Counted from the first letter of the stretch, positions 48,174 through 57,022 are shown. The stretch is 64,000 nt of DNA from an uncultured Rikenellaceae bacterium (GCA_910577285.1 CAJTLO010000003.1:225439-289438); one strand, 5' to 3'. The notes: a model not told the origin generated them from the sequence alone. Program-made: numbers and translations.

Positions 48174-49100
48174 ATGTTACAAGCCTTTTCCATCAAGCAG
48201 GCCGCCGCCGGTGCCGGTTTCGATCTTTGCGGTATATGCCGCGTGCGCAATTTCGATGCCGAAAGGGTGTTTTTCGAGGAGTGGCTCGAGCGCGGCTTCG
48301 ACGGCGGGCTGGGATATCTTCGCAGAAATATAGAGAAGCGTTTCTCGCCGGCGCAGCTCATGCCGGGGGCCTGTTCGGCGGTGGTGTGCGGGGTGTGCTA
48401 CAAGAACGATACGAGCCTCGGTTACGCTGACGGGCAGGCGGCCAAGGTGGCGTCGTATGCCCGGTCGACGGATTACCACGTTTCGATCAAGGAGATGCTC
48501 TACGCGATGGCGTCGGAGCTGGGACTGAAGGAGGCGGGGGTCGGATTCCGGGCCTTCACCGACAGCGCACCGCTGTTGGAGAAGCGGCTCGCCGCGGAGG
48601 CGGGACTCGGCTTCATCGGTCGGAATACGTTGCTCGTGTCGCCCCGCTACGGCTCTTTTCTGTTGCTTGGAGAACTGCTGTTGGATGCCCCGGTCGATGT
48701 CTATGACCGACCTTGGGAGGGGGTGGGATGCGGGGAGTGCCGCCGCTGCGTGGAGCGTTGTCCGGCCGGAGCCCTGACTGCCGGGGGGCTGGATGCACGC
48801 AGGTGTATCTCGCGTCTGACGATCGAACCCCGCCCGGAGGATGTACCTGTGCTCAGGGAGCGGTGCGGGGCCTCTACGGAGGGATGGATATTCGGCTGCG
48901 ACGAGTGCCAGAGCGGTTGTCCCTATAACCGGACGTCGCCCTTTTTTGCGAATCCGCGTTTCCGCCCCCTTTTCCATCCGGCGGATGTCACCGGGGCGCA
49001 GTGGTGCGCGATGACGCAGGAGGAGTTCGCGGAGCGCTTCGGGACGACGCCGATGGCGCGTTCCGGGCTGGAACGCATCAAAGGGATAGTGGGGCGTTGA
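48174..49100 (+). CDS. queG: Epoxyqueuosine reductase
   Basis: Reduces epoxyqueuosine in tRNA to queuosine with cobalamin and two [4Fe-4S] clusters, the last step of the pathway whose earlier step, queA, is at 5383. The 308-residue product has the N-terminal AGFDLCGICRV, LPLEKRLAAEAGLGFIGRN-like text (here SAPLLEKRLAAEAGLGF followed by IGRNTLL), and the cluster ligands CGECRRCVERCPAG and CDECQSGCPYN. I chose the ATG at 48174 just after a promoter element; the frame is open further upstream but not family-like. The last 23 bp overlap the end of convergent aroB. Confidence 0.94.
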   Translation: MLQAFSIKQAAAGAGFDLCGICRVRNFDAERVFFEEWLERGFDGGLGYLRRNIEKRFSPAQLMPGACSAVVCGVCYKNDTSLGYADGQAAKVASYARSTDYHVSIKEMLYAMASELGLKEAGVGFRAFTDSAPLLEKRLAAEAGLGFIGRNTLLVSPRYGSFLLLGELLLDAPVDVYDRPWEGVGCGECRRCVERCPAGALTAGGLDARRCISRLTIEPRPEDVPVLRERCGASTEGWIFGCDECQSGCPYNRTSPFFANPRFRPLFHPADVTGAQWCAMTQEEFAERFGTTPMARSGLERIKGIVGR

Positions 49101-50175
49101 GCGGCTCTTCGGGCTGTGCTGCCGGTTTCGTGGCGGCAGGTACGCGGAAGATGGCTTCCAATTCGTCGATGGGGACCTTTTCCACCGTGCAGTTGCCGAT
49201 GTCGCGGGGGAAAACAAGGTAGATGCCGTTGCCCTCCCGTTTTTTGTCGGCCTTCACGGCGATGAGCAGTTGCTTGAGTTCCACCGGGTATTCGGTCGGA
49301 AGGCCCATGCGGCCGATGACGGCGCGGATGCGGCCGGCGGTGGCTTCGTCGAGTTTGCCGGAGCGTACCGCAGCGTCGCAGACGATGGCGATTCCGGCGG
49401 CGACCGCTTCCCCGTGGGAGAAGTTGGTGAAGCTCTTCTCTATCGCGTGGGCGAAGGTGTGGCCGAGGTTGAGTTTGCGCCGTTCGCCCCGTTCGCGCTG
49501 GTCGTGTTCCACGATCGCGGTCTTTACCCGGATCGAACGGATGATCATCTCGCGCAGCAGGTCGGCATCGGAACGGATCTCCTCGAACGTGTGGCCTTCG
49601 GCCATGGCGAAGAGTTCCGGATCGCCGATGATGCCCGCTTTGATGATCTCCGCGAGCCCTGCCCGGAATTCCCTGTCGGGAAGACTGGAGAGCAGCTCCG
49701 GGTCGCACAGCACGAATTCGGGTTGGTTGAAGACGCCGATGATGTTTTTGTATCCGTCGAGGTTCACGCCGTTTTTGCCGCCGATGCTGGCGTCTACCTG
49801 GGAGAGCAGCGTGGTGGGCAGGAAGGCGAAACGTACGCCGCGCATGTAGGTGGAAGCCACGAAGCCCGTGACGTCGGTGACGATGCCGCCGCCCATGCCC
49901 ACGAGGAAGGTGCTTCGGTCGGCACCCATGCCCAGGAGTTGGCGGTAGATCTCTTCGAGCTTGACGAATGTCTTGCTGCTCTCGCCCTGGCCGATGACGA
50001 TGTGTTCGTGGGCATTGACGAATGCCAGGTTGTTGGCGTGCACCTTGGCGTCGGTGATGAGGATGGTTCGGGGGGCGTCGGCCGGCAGGAGCCGGCTGAA
50101 GTTCTCCGAAGCGGGGCCGACGACTATCCGCGACCGGACGCCTTCGTCGCAACGTATGTCTATTATCTCTTCCAT
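49078..50175 (-). CDS. aroB: 3-dehydroquinate synthase
   Basis: Second step of the shikimate pathway, converting DAHP to 3-dehydroquinate with NAD and a divalent metal. The 365-residue product has GMGGGIVTDVTGFVAS (NAD binding), FLPTTLLSQVDASIGGKNGVN, the metal ligands in EIIKAGIIGD, LNLGHTFAHAIE and FSHGEAVAAG. The ATG at 50175 (MEEIIDIRCDEG) is preferred; TATCTTTG at 50197-50204 lies just upstream, so an alternative start at 50199 would be inside the promoter. The Ala/Pro-rich C-terminal tail overlaps the 3' end of queG by 23 bp with no terminator in between. Confidence 0.95.
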   Translation of the reverse strand: MEEIIDIRCDEGVRSRIVVGPASENFSRLLPADAPRTILITDAKVHANNLAFVNAHEHIVIGQGESSKTFVKLEEIYRQLLGMGADRSTFLVGMGGGIVTDVTGFVASTYMRGVRFAFLPTTLLSQVDASIGGKNGVNLDGYKNIIGVFNQPEFVLCDPELLSSLPDREFRAGLAEIIKAGIIGDPELFAMAEGHTFEEIRSDADLLREMIIRSIRVKTAIVEHDQRERGERRKLNLGHTFAHAIEKSFTNFSHGEAVAAGIAIVCDAAVRSGKLDEATAGRIRAVIGRMGLPTEYPVELKQLLIAVKADKKREGNGIYLVFPRDIGNCTVEKVPIDELEAIFRVPAATKPAAQPEEPLNAPLSL

Positions 50176-50196
50176 AGGATCGTTTCTCACCGACCA

Positions 50197-50204
50197 CAAA
50201 GATA
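50197..50204 (-). promoter_or_regulatory. -7 element (TATCTTTG) for aroB
   Basis: The minus strand from 50204 to 50197 reads TATCTTTG, 21 bp upstream of the chosen aroB start. It decides the start codon, because an earlier in-frame ATG falls inside it. Confidence 0.65.
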
Positions 50205-50354
50205 ACCCAGAATCCGTTAGGATAGACGTGAAAAAAACCGAATAATTTTGCTATGGTACGGTAAAGGGGGCGCTCCGCGGGATGGCGCTTTGGGGCCGGG
50301 GCCGGAGGAGGTGCGGTTGCGCTATTTTTTTGTACGGAATCATCGATTTATTCG

Positions 50355-50362
50355 TACCTTTG
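50355..50362 (+). promoter_or_regulatory. -7 element (TACCTTTG) for typA
   Basis: An exact TAnnTTTG match. It leaves a leader of about 100 nt before the ATG at 50472. Confidence 0.6.
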
Positions 50363-50471
50363 CGCCCTAATCGGGACGCGTGTAGCCACGGTTCCGGTCG
50401 GGATACGATAACTGCCTGCCTGCTTTGTGTTTGCGTGTCTGCAGCAGGTGCAATAACTGAAAGGAATTCAA

Positions 50472-52271
50472 ATGCGGAAACTTCGCAACATCGCCATCAT
50501 CGCCCATGTGGACCACGGCAAGACCACCCTCGTGGACAAGATGATACTTCAGGGACATCTGTTCCGTAACGCCGCTTCGGCCGGTGAGCTCATCCTCGAC
50601 AACAACGATATCGAACGCGAGCGGGGAATCACGATTCTTTCCAAGAACGTGTCGGTCATCTATAAGGATTACAAGATCAACATCATCGACACCCCCGGTC
50701 ACTCCGACTTCGGAGGCGAGGTGGAGCGCGTGCTCAACATGGCCGACGGGGTGCTGCTGCTGGTGGACGCTTTCGAGGGGACGATGCCCCAGACGAGGTT
50801 CGTGTTGCAGAAAGCGCTGGCGCTGGGCAAGAAGCCCATCGTGGTAATCAACAAGGTGGATAAGCCCAACTGCCGTCCCGATTTCGTGAACGAACAGGTG
50901 TTCGACCTGATGTTCACCCTCAACGCCAACGAGGAGCAGCTCGATTACCGCACCGTTTACGGCAGTGCCAAACAGGGGTGGATGTCCCACAAGCCGGGTG
51001 AACGGACCGACAACATCACGCCGCTGCTGGATGCCATCATCGACGATATTCCCGAGCCGGCTTACGTGGAGGGAACGCCCCAGATGCTCGTCACCTCGCT
51101 CGAGTACTCTCCCTACGTGGGGCGTATCGCCGTGGGGAAGGTGACGCGCGGAACGTTGCGTCCGGGCATGAACGTCACCCTGGCCAAACGCGACGGAACG
51201 ACGATGGTGAAGACCCGCATCAAGGACCTGATGACCTTCGAGGGGCTCGGAAAGAGCAAGGCCGAGGAGGTGTCCTGCGGCGAGATATGCGCCGTCGTGG
51301 GCATCGAGGGTTTCGAGATCGGCGATACGATATGCGACTACGACAATCCCGAGCCGCTCGAACCGATCGCCATCGACGAGCCCACTATGAGCATGCTCTT
51401 TACCATCAACGACTCGCCCTTCTTCGGACGCGACGGTAAGTATGTGACCTCCCGCCACATCAAGGAGCGTCTGGACCGCGAATTGGAGAAGAACCTCGCT
51501 CTGCGCGTGGAGCCGGGCGCTACGGCGGACAGTTTCGTGGTGTACGGCCGCGGTGTGCTCCATTTGTCGGTGCTGATCGAAACGATGCGCCGGGAGGGAT
51601 ACGAGTTGCAGGTGGGACAGCCGAAGGTCATCATCAAGGAGATCGACGGGCGTAAGTGCGAGCCGGTCGAGGAGCTGACTGTCGACCTGCCCGACGAATA
51701 CTCCGGCAAGGCCATCGAAATGACTACCAAACGCAAGGGAACGCTCGTGAACATGGTGTCGGAGAACGGCCGTACGAGGCTGGAGTTCGACATTCCCTCG
51801 CGCGGCATCATCGGACTGAGGAGCAACTTGCTGACCGCTACTGCGGGCGAGGCGGTGATGGCCCACCGGCTCAAGGGGTTCGAGCCTTACAAGGGCGAGA
51901 TCGAGATGCGGAGCAACGGGTCGCTGATTGCCATGGAAACGGGACAGGCCTATGCCTATGCCGTCAATAAACTGCAGGACCGGGGGCGTTTCTTCGTATC
52001 GCCCGGCGACGAGATCTACTGCGGCCAGGTGGTAGGGGAGAGCACCCGCGAGGGGGATATCACCATCAACCTGACCAAATCGAAGAAGCTGACCAACATG
52101 CGGGCGAGCGGTTCGGACGAGAAGATGAACATCGCTCCGGCGGTTATCTTCTCCTTGGAGGAGGCGCTGGAATACATCAAGGAGGATGAATACGTGGAGG
52201 TGACTCCCAAGGCCATGAGGTTGCGGAAGATTCTGCTCGACGAAACGGAACGCAAGCGTGCCGCGAAGTAA
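50472..52271 (+). CDS. typA: Translational GTPase TypA/BipA
   Basis: A ribosome-binding GTPase of the EF-G family that helps 50S assembly and growth under stress or cold. The 599-residue product has the G motifs AHVDHGKTTLVDKM (G1), DIERERGIT (G2 region), DTPGHSDFGGEVER (G3) and NKVDK (G4), then domain II, domains III and V, and the TypA-specific C-terminal domain with GSDEKMNIAPAVIFSLEEAL and DEYVEVTPKAMRLRK. The length is that of the family. Single gene with its own promoter and terminator. Confidence 0.97.
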   Translation: MRKLRNIAIIAHVDHGKTTLVDKMILQGHLFRNAASAGELILDNNDIERERGITILSKNVSVIYKDYKINIIDTPGHSDFGGEVERVLNMADGVLLLVDAFEGTMPQTRFVLQKALALGKKPIVVINKVDKPNCRPDFVNEQVFDLMFTLNANEEQLDYRTVYGSAKQGWMSHKPGERTDNITPLLDAIIDDIPEPAYVEGTPQMLVTSLEYSPYVGRIAVGKVTRGTLRPGMNVTLAKRDGTTMVKTRIKDLMTFEGLGKSKAEEVSCGEICAVVGIEGFEIGDTICDYDNPEPLEPIAIDEPTMSMLFTINDSPFFGRDGKYVTSRHIKERLDRELEKNLALRVEPGATADSFVVYGRGVLHLSVLIETMRREGYELQVGQPKVIIKEIDGRKCEPVEELTVDLPDEYSGKAIEMTTKRKGTLVNMVSENGRTRLEFDIPSRGIIGLRSNLLTATAGEAVMAHRLKGFEPYKGEIEMRSNGSLIAMETGQAYAYAVNKLQDRGRFFVSPGDEIYCGQVVGESTREGDITINLTKSKKLTNMRASGSDEKMNIAPAVIFSLEEALEYIKEDEYVEVTPKAMRLRKILLDETERKRAAK

Positions 52272-52300
52272 TTCTCCCCGCAAGCGATAAGATAAGGAAA

Positions 52301-52341
52301 GAAAAGAGGCTGTCCGCAAGGCAAACGGACGGCCTCTTTTC
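52301..52341 (+). terminator. Terminator of typA
   Basis: A long stem (52301-52316 with 52326-52341, one internal T-G pair) ending in a CTCTTTTC tract, 29 bp past the stop. Confidence 0.9.
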
Positions 52342-52489
52342 TTTTGCTTCGTTGGTCGAGGGTGCTGTGGAAGTCTGTTCGGGGGCCTTTCGGGCCGGCG
52401 GAGAGAGGGGCGGATGCGGGTGAAGGTTGTAGACTTTCCGGTGGTGAAACGGAAGGCGGAAGGCTCCGTATGTTTGGGTCCTACGAGAG

Positions 52490-52513
52490 GGCCGGGAATT
52501 CTCCTTCCCGGCC
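52490..52513 (+). terminator. Second plus-strand terminator downstream of typA
   Basis: A perfect 9-bp stem (52490-52498 with 52505-52513) followed by six T residues. No gene on the plus strand ends near it, so it may end read-through or a short untranslated RNA. It could also end the minus-strand lipoprotein transcript, though no T tract exists in that direction. Confidence 0.75.
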
Positions 52514-52634
52514 TTTTTTATGAATGATCGGGTCGTCGAAGAAACGATGTCGAGCACCTCCAGCCGGGCCACTTGTGCCGAGGGTTCCGTGACGGGTTCT
52601 CCGTCGGTCGGGGAAGTTTTAGGTAATTATAGAG

Positions 52635-53102
52635 TTAATCGTAAACAGGTACGGGGCGGCCGCCATTCATAAACTTATCGTCGAATACCCACTGTAAATG
52701 CGCCACTTTGTTAGTATTTTTCAGTAGTTCATATTTGCCATATGGATAGAACAATCCATGGGGGTGTAGATATGACTGCATTTTTTCACCATTCGAAACG
52801 GTAATGCACATGGCCTCTGGCATATCCTCAAATGGATCGGCGAAATCGAGTACAGTCATACGAGGCAATGTTCTTGTGTACTGTTCCCTTGGAGGAATAA
52901 CAAAACTGAATACTTCTTTTGCATCGGGATTTACTGAGTACAGCCACTCATCATCCTCATAGAAGTTCTGGTCGTACAAGGTCACGACGATTGTCTTGTC
53001 GGTCGCGTTTACATAGGTGTAGGAAGTAGTTTTTTCTCTCAGGGGGCCACATCCGCACAGCGTGGCTGCGGCGATGAGGAGTAAAAGCAGTTTTGATTTC
53101 AT
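52635..53102 (-). CDS. Small lipoprotein of unknown function
   Basis: A 155-residue protein with a lipoprotein signal: MKSKLLLLLIAAATLCGC, where Cys18 (LCGC) would be lipidated. The mature part is soluble, with predicted beta strands (SYTYVNATDKTIVVTLYDQ) and several aromatic residues; I recognise no domain. Its AT-richer, evenly used codons differ from the GC-rich neighbours, suggesting fairly recent acquisition. The start at 53102 is fixed by the signal peptide; upstream in-frame sequence is not coding. It stands alone between typA and mqnC. Confidence 0.7.
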   Translation of the reverse strand: MKSKLLLLLIAAATLCGCGPLREKTTSYTYVNATDKTIVVTLYDQNFYEDDEWLYSVNPDAKEVFSFVIPPREQYTRTLPRMTVLDFADPFEDMPEAMCITVSNGEKMQSYLHPHGLFYPYGKYELLKNTNKVAHLQWVFDDKFMNGGRPVPVYD

Positions 53103-53321
53103 AAGTCGAGATTTAAGGGTTGGTTTGTAGTAGCGTTTGCAAGATACGATGTTAATTTTTAATATCCTATATAATATAAAAACGGCCGAAAGTGGGGCGA
53201 GGGGATAAGATCCGGCATACGATGAAGGGCGCGGAGCGGTGCGGAGTCGGTTGCTGCTGCGGAAATTCCTGCGAATTTCCGGATAGGGGCGGCTCGGTTG
53301 CATGGAGAACTTGCTGCCGAT

Positions 53322-53365
53322 AACGCCATCCCCGGAGCGATATTCATCGCTCCGGGGATGGCGTT
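53322..53365. repeat. Perfect 19-bp inverted repeat (long hairpin)
   Basis: Positions 53322-53340 pair perfectly with 53347-53365 around a 6-nt loop (TATTCA). It lies in the gap between mqnC and the lipoprotein gene (53103-53634), where I see no gene. Neither strand has a T tract right after it, so it is not a standard terminator, though it is the nearest candidate to end mqnC. Confidence 0.85.
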
Positions 53366-53634
53366 CGTAAAAAGGTTCTGACGAATTGAAGAGGTGCGGG
53401 TTCGGTTTTTCCGACCAGTGCTGTCCGGTTGTCGGGCACTTTTCCCTCGTGCCGGTCTGTGCTCGCTTGCGGGGGCGGTTGGGGAACGGTTGCGGGTGGC
53501 GGAGCCGGAAAGGCTTTCCGGTTCGGTTTGCGGCCTCTCGCCGGGAGGCTCCCGGCGAAGAGGCCGCAGACACCTCGCCCCTCGTCGGAGACAATCGACT
53601 CGACCTTGTTTGTTGCGTCGTCCTGCGGCAGGCG

Positions 53635-54750
53635 TTATTTTTCGGCAAGGGCGGCAGCGTAGTCGCGCTTGCGATAGAGCTGGTCGCGCAGTTGCGGCGT
53701 GAAGCCCGCCTCGCGGATGGCCTGCTGGATGCCTTCGGCATCGAACGAATTGCGGGCGCCGGCCGAGGAAACCACGTTCTCCTCGATCATGATCGAGCCG
53801 AAATCGTTGGCCCCGCAGTGCAATGCTATCTGTGCCGTGGCTTTTCCCACGGTGAGCCACGAAGCCTGTATGTTGCGTACGTTGTGGAGGAGGATGCGGC
53901 TCAGGGCGATGATGCGCAGGTATTCGAGCGGGGAGAAGTGCGAGCGGACCCCTTCCTGCTCGAGGCGTGTGCCGCTGCTGCAGAATATCCACGGAATGAA
54001 GGCGATGAATCCGTGGTGCCCCTCCGGGCACTCCGCTTGCAGGTCGCGCAGCAGCAGCAGGTGCTCGATGCGCTGTGCGGGAGTCTCCACATGGCCGTAC
54101 ATCATGGTGGCCGAGGTGGGGAGGTTCATCCGGTGGGCTTCGCGCATCACCTCGCACCACTGCGCCACGGTGGGCTTGCCGGGCGATATGCGGCGGCGTA
54201 CCTCGTCGCAGAGGATTTCGGCACCCGCTCCGGGGAGCGAATCGAGTCCCGCCTCGCACAGCCGTCGCAGCGTTTCGTGCACCGAAAGGCGGCTGATGCG
54301 GGCGATATGGTAGACCTCGGGGGCACCGAGTGCGTGGAGCCGGATGGAGGGGTGGCGTGCCTTGAGGCCGCGGAAAAGCTCCTCGTAAAAGCCGATGTCG
54401 AGCCGGGGGTGGAGGCCGCCCTGCAGGAGCAACTGGTCGCCTCCCAGGCGCAGGGTCTCCTCGATCTTGGCGTCGTAGGCTTCGGGGGTGGTGAGGTAGG
54501 CGGAGCTGTCGTGGGGGCGGCAGTGGAAGTTGCAGAACTTGCAGCCCGAAATGCAGACATTGGTGATGTTCACGTTGCGGTCTATCTGCCACGTGACGGT
54601 GTCGGGGTGCTCCACTGCACTGCGGCGCAGGGTGTCGGCCAACCGGAAGAGCTCGGCGGGCGGTACCGCCCGGTAGAGATGGAGGGCTTCGTCGAAGGAG
54701 AGCGGTGTCCGGTCGAGCGCTTTGCTGCGGATGGTATCGAAAGTCGTCAT
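53635..54750 (-). CDS. mqnC: Cyclic dehypoxanthinyl futalosine synthase (radical SAM)
   Basis: Closes the spiro ring of dehypoxanthinyl futalosine in the futalosine route to menaquinone. The 371-residue product has the radical-SAM CxxxCxxC in NVCISGCKFCNF, preceded by the MqnC-type IDRNVNITN text, then LLQGGLHP, SLPGAGAEIL and the C-terminal GANDFGSIMIEENVVSSAGA. MqnE, a relative, has INHTN before the cysteines instead, so MqnC is preferred. I chose the ATG at 54750. It follows the ferredoxin gene by 147 bp on the same strand; the low-potential ferredoxin could supply electrons. Other mqn genes are not in the window. Confidence 0.9.
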   Translation of the reverse strand: MTTFDTIRSKALDRTPLSFDEALHLYRAVPPAELFRLADTLRRSAVEHPDTVTWQIDRNVNITNVCISGCKFCNFHCRPHDSSAYLTTPEAYDAKIEETLRLGGDQLLLQGGLHPRLDIGFYEELFRGLKARHPSIRLHALGAPEVYHIARISRLSVHETLRRLCEAGLDSLPGAGAEILCDEVRRRISPGKPTVAQWCEVMREAHRMNLPTSATMMYGHVETPAQRIEHLLLLRDLQAECPEGHHGFIAFIPWIFCSSGTRLEQEGVRSHFSPLEYLRIIALSRILLHNVRNIQASWLTVGKATAQIALHCGANDFGSIMIEENVVSSAGARNSFDAEGIQQAIREAGFTPQLRDQLYRKRDYAAALAEK

Positions 54751-54846
54751 TGGGATGCGTTTTTGGGGACGAAGGTACGAAAAATAGCGTTGCGGCCTCT
54801 CTTGCCGCACGTCCGGGCGGGAAGGGGAGGGGACGCGGGAAACGAA

Positions 54847-54875
54847 GAGGGGTACGGCATCAGCCGTACCCCCTC
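54847..54875 (-). terminator. Terminator of the ferredoxin gene
   Basis: A stem of 11 bp with one bulged C (54847-54857 with 54864-54875), 23 bp past the stop, followed on the minus strand by GTTTCCC. Confidence 0.65.
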
Positions 54876-54897
54876 GCGTATTCTGGAAATATCCGGT

Positions 54898-55071
54898 TTA
54901 CTCCTCCGAGATAGCCTCCGTCGGGCAAACGCTTGCGCAGGTGCCGCAGGAGATGCACTTGTCGGCGTCGATCACGTAGGAGTTATCACCGGCCGAGATC
55001 GCTTCGGTGGGGCATTCTCCGGCGCAGGAGCCGCAGGAGATGCAGACATTCTCATCAATTTTGTAAGCCAT
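54898..55071 (-). CDS. 2[4Fe-4S] ferredoxin
   Basis: A 57-residue bacterial ferredoxin, MAYKIDENVCISCGSCAGEC at the start. Both cluster motifs, CxxCxxCxxxCP, are present: CISCGSCAGECP and CISCGTCASVCP, with the family sequence PTEAIS after each. It carries electrons at low potential, for instance from pyruvate:ferredoxin oxidoreductase, to radical-SAM and other enzymes. The gene is compact, with TATATTTG at 55105-55112 upstream and a hairpin downstream, so it is probably a strongly expressed single gene. It is 147 bp upstream of mqnC. Confidence 0.96.
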   Translation of the reverse strand: MAYKIDENVCISCGSCAGECPTEAISAGDNSYVIDADKCISCGTCASVCPTEAISEE

Positions 55072-55104
55072 TTCTTTAGTGTTTAAGTGTCGTTAAAAAC
55101 TTCG

Positions 55105-55112
55105 CAAATATA
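55105..55112 (-). promoter_or_regulatory. -7 element (TATATTTG) for the ferredoxin gene
   Basis: The minus strand from 55112 to 55105 reads TATATTTG, an exact TAnnTTTG match 33 bp upstream of the ATG. Confidence 0.6.
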
Positions 55113-55545
55113 AGGATTTTATCTTGTATAACAGAAACGGCTTTCGGATTATTTTATTTTGGCGGCCGTTGCGCGATGCTCCCGCCGGGGAGGCACCCGG
55201 AGAGAGTGTCCGCGAGGAGGGAGGCTGGTAGCCCGGGCGGCGGAGTTTTTCTCCGGCGGGCGGTTTCCGGAGGTTTATTCGGTAGCCTGCGGAAGATGTT
55301 CGCCGGATGCGGTAAGGACGATGTGGAACGGTGATGTGGACGGACTCGGCGGGGTGTTCTCGCCGGGTCGGCTGTTTACGGCAGGGAGTTCCGGTAGCTT
55401 TCGGTCAACCGGGATGTGGCCCTTTTCCGGGCGGGCCGAGAAGACCGTAGCGTGGAGCGGAGAGGAGACGGTACGGGAGATGCCGTGGGGCGGGTGTCGG
55501 TCGGAGGCCTGTGTGGGGCGGCCGGGCGCGGAGGGCCGCAGAACG
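55113..55545. other. Gene-free stretch between ferredoxin and serS
   Basis: About 430 bp of GC-rich sequence. The open frames here have no start context, signal or motif that I trust. I see no repeat or hairpin apart from the serS terminator that bounds it. Confidence 0.4.
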
Positions 55546-55550
55546 AAAAA

Positions 55551-55582
55551 AGGAGGGCCCGCAGCATGCTGCGGACCCTCCT
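55551..55582 (-). terminator. Terminator of serS
   Basis: A stem of 14 pairs with one mismatch (55551-55564 with 55569-55582), 20 bp past the serS stop. On the minus strand it is followed by a T tract (from A residues at 55545-55551). Confidence 0.9.
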
Positions 55583-55602
55583 CCGGGTCGGTGCGCGGTG
55601 CG

Positions 55603-56874
55603 CTATTTGATCATGTCGAAGCCGGTGAAGGGTACCAGGGCCGCCGGGATGCGGATGCCTTCGGGCGTCTGGTTGTTTTCCAGCAGGGCGGCCACGATGC
55701 GCGGCAAGGCCAGCGAACTGCCGTTGAGGGTGTGGGCCAACTGGATCTTGCGGTCGGCGTCGCGGTAGCGGAGCTTCAGCCGGTTGGCCTGGAATGTTTC
55801 GAAGTTCGATACGGAGGAGACCTCCAGCCAACGTTGCTGTGCGGCCGACCACACTTCGAAGTCGTAGGTGAGGGCCGAGGTGAAGCTGATGTCGCCGCCG
55901 CAAAGCCTCAGGATGCGGTAGGGGAGTTCCAGCTCCTTCACGATGCCCTCCACGTGGGCCACCATGGCGTCGAGTGCCGCGTAGGAGTTCTCCGGCCGTT
56001 CGATGCGCACGATCTCCACCTTGTCGAACTGGTGCAGCCGGTTGAGGCCGCGCACGTCCTTGCCGTAGGAGCCGGCTTCGCGCCGGAAGCAGGGCGTGTA
56101 GGCGGTCAGGGATACCGGGAGCTCCTGGCCGTCGAGGATGACGTCGCGGTAGATGTTGGTGACGGGAACCTCGGCGGTGGGGATGAGGTAGAAGTTGTCC
56201 TGCGTGACGTGGTACATCTGTCCCTCCTTGTCGGGCAACTGGCCCGTGCCGAAACCCGACGCTTCGTTCACCATCAGCGGAGGCATCACCTCGGTGTACC
56301 CCGCTTTCGTGTTGCGGTCGAGAAAGAAGGAGATGAGCGCGCGTTGCAGAGCCGCCCCCTGTCCTTTGTAGACGGGAAAACCGGCGCCGGTGAGCTTCAC
56401 GCCCAGTTCGAAGTCGATGATGCCGTATTTCCGGGCCAGCTCCCAGTGGGGGAGTGCCTCCTGTGGCAGCGCATGCGGCAGCGGAGTGCTTTTCACCACC
56501 TCGTTCTCTTCGGCGCTTCTGCCCTCGGGCACGATTTCGGTCGGTACGTTCGGCAGGGTGACGAGGAGTGCGTTCATGCGGTCGGCGGCCTCCCGGAGCT
56601 GCTCTTCGAGCTTTTTCGACTCCTCCTTCAGGAGGGCGACCCGTCCTTTGGCCGTTTCGGCCTCTTCGCGGCGCCCTGCGGCGAAGAGTTTCCCGATCTC
56701 CTTGGAGAGCGCGTTCTGTTCGGCCAGGCTGCCGTCCATCTGCTGCTGGAGCGAACGGCGCAGGTCGTCTTCCGCTATGATCTTCTCTATTACCGGGGCC
56801 GCATCGACTCCCTTGACGGCCAGGCGCGCCACGGTGCGCTGCCTCTCTTCCCGGATCTGTTTCAAAGTAAGCAT
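55603..56874 (-). CDS. serS: Seryl-tRNA synthetase
   Basis: Charges tRNA-Ser and is also needed for selenocysteine where used. The 423-residue class II enzyme starts with the long antiparallel coiled coil that binds the tRNA long arm (about 25-105) and then has motif 1 (GFPVYKGQGAALQRALISFF region), motif 2 (TPCFRREAGSYGKDVRGLNR) and motif 3 (NGSSLALPRIVAALLENNQ). All are intact. Its promoter is TAATTTTG at 56897-56904. It is the last core gene before the accessory region that starts near 57.1 kb. Confidence 0.97.
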   Translation of the reverse strand: MLTLKQIREERQRTVARLAVKGVDAAPVIEKIIAEDDLRRSLQQQMDGSLAEQNALSKEIGKLFAAGRREEAETAKGRVALLKEESKKLEEQLREAADRMNALLVTLPNVPTEIVPEGRSAEENEVVKSTPLPHALPQEALPHWELARKYGIIDFELGVKLTGAGFPVYKGQGAALQRALISFFLDRNTKAGYTEVMPPLMVNEASGFGTGQLPDKEGQMYHVTQDNFYLIPTAEVPVTNIYRDVILDGQELPVSLTAYTPCFRREAGSYGKDVRGLNRLHQFDKVEIVRIERPENSYAALDAMVAHVEGIVKELELPYRILRLCGGDISFTSALTYDFEVWSAAQQRWLEVSSVSNFETFQANRLKLRYRDADRKIQLAHTLNGSSLALPRIVAALLENNQTPEGIRIPAALVPFTGFDMIK

Positions 56875-56896
56875 ACCTTGTCTGTATTTAATTGGC

Positions 56897-56904
56897 CAAA
56901 ATTA
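56897..56904 (-). promoter_or_regulatory. -7 element (TAATTTTG) for serS
   Basis: The minus strand from 56904 to 56897 reads TAATTTTG, 22 bp upstream of the serS ATG. Confidence 0.6.
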
Positions 56905-56999
56905 ATAAATTTATGGTAATCGGCGGCTCCGCCCGGCGTTATTTGGCGGAGCGGTGTATCCGTTTCGGTATATTTTGCGTAATTCTGGAAGACTTTTAT

Positions 57000-57022
57000 A
57001 ACCTCTTTATTTATAAGAGGTT
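57000..57022. terminator. Hairpin between serS and the accessory region
   Basis: An 8-bp stem (AACCTCTT at 57000-57007 with 57015-57022) and an AT-rich loop, 140 bp past the stop of the RteB-like gene. No long T tract follows on the minus strand, so it is only a probable terminator for the element-side transcript. Confidence 0.5.
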
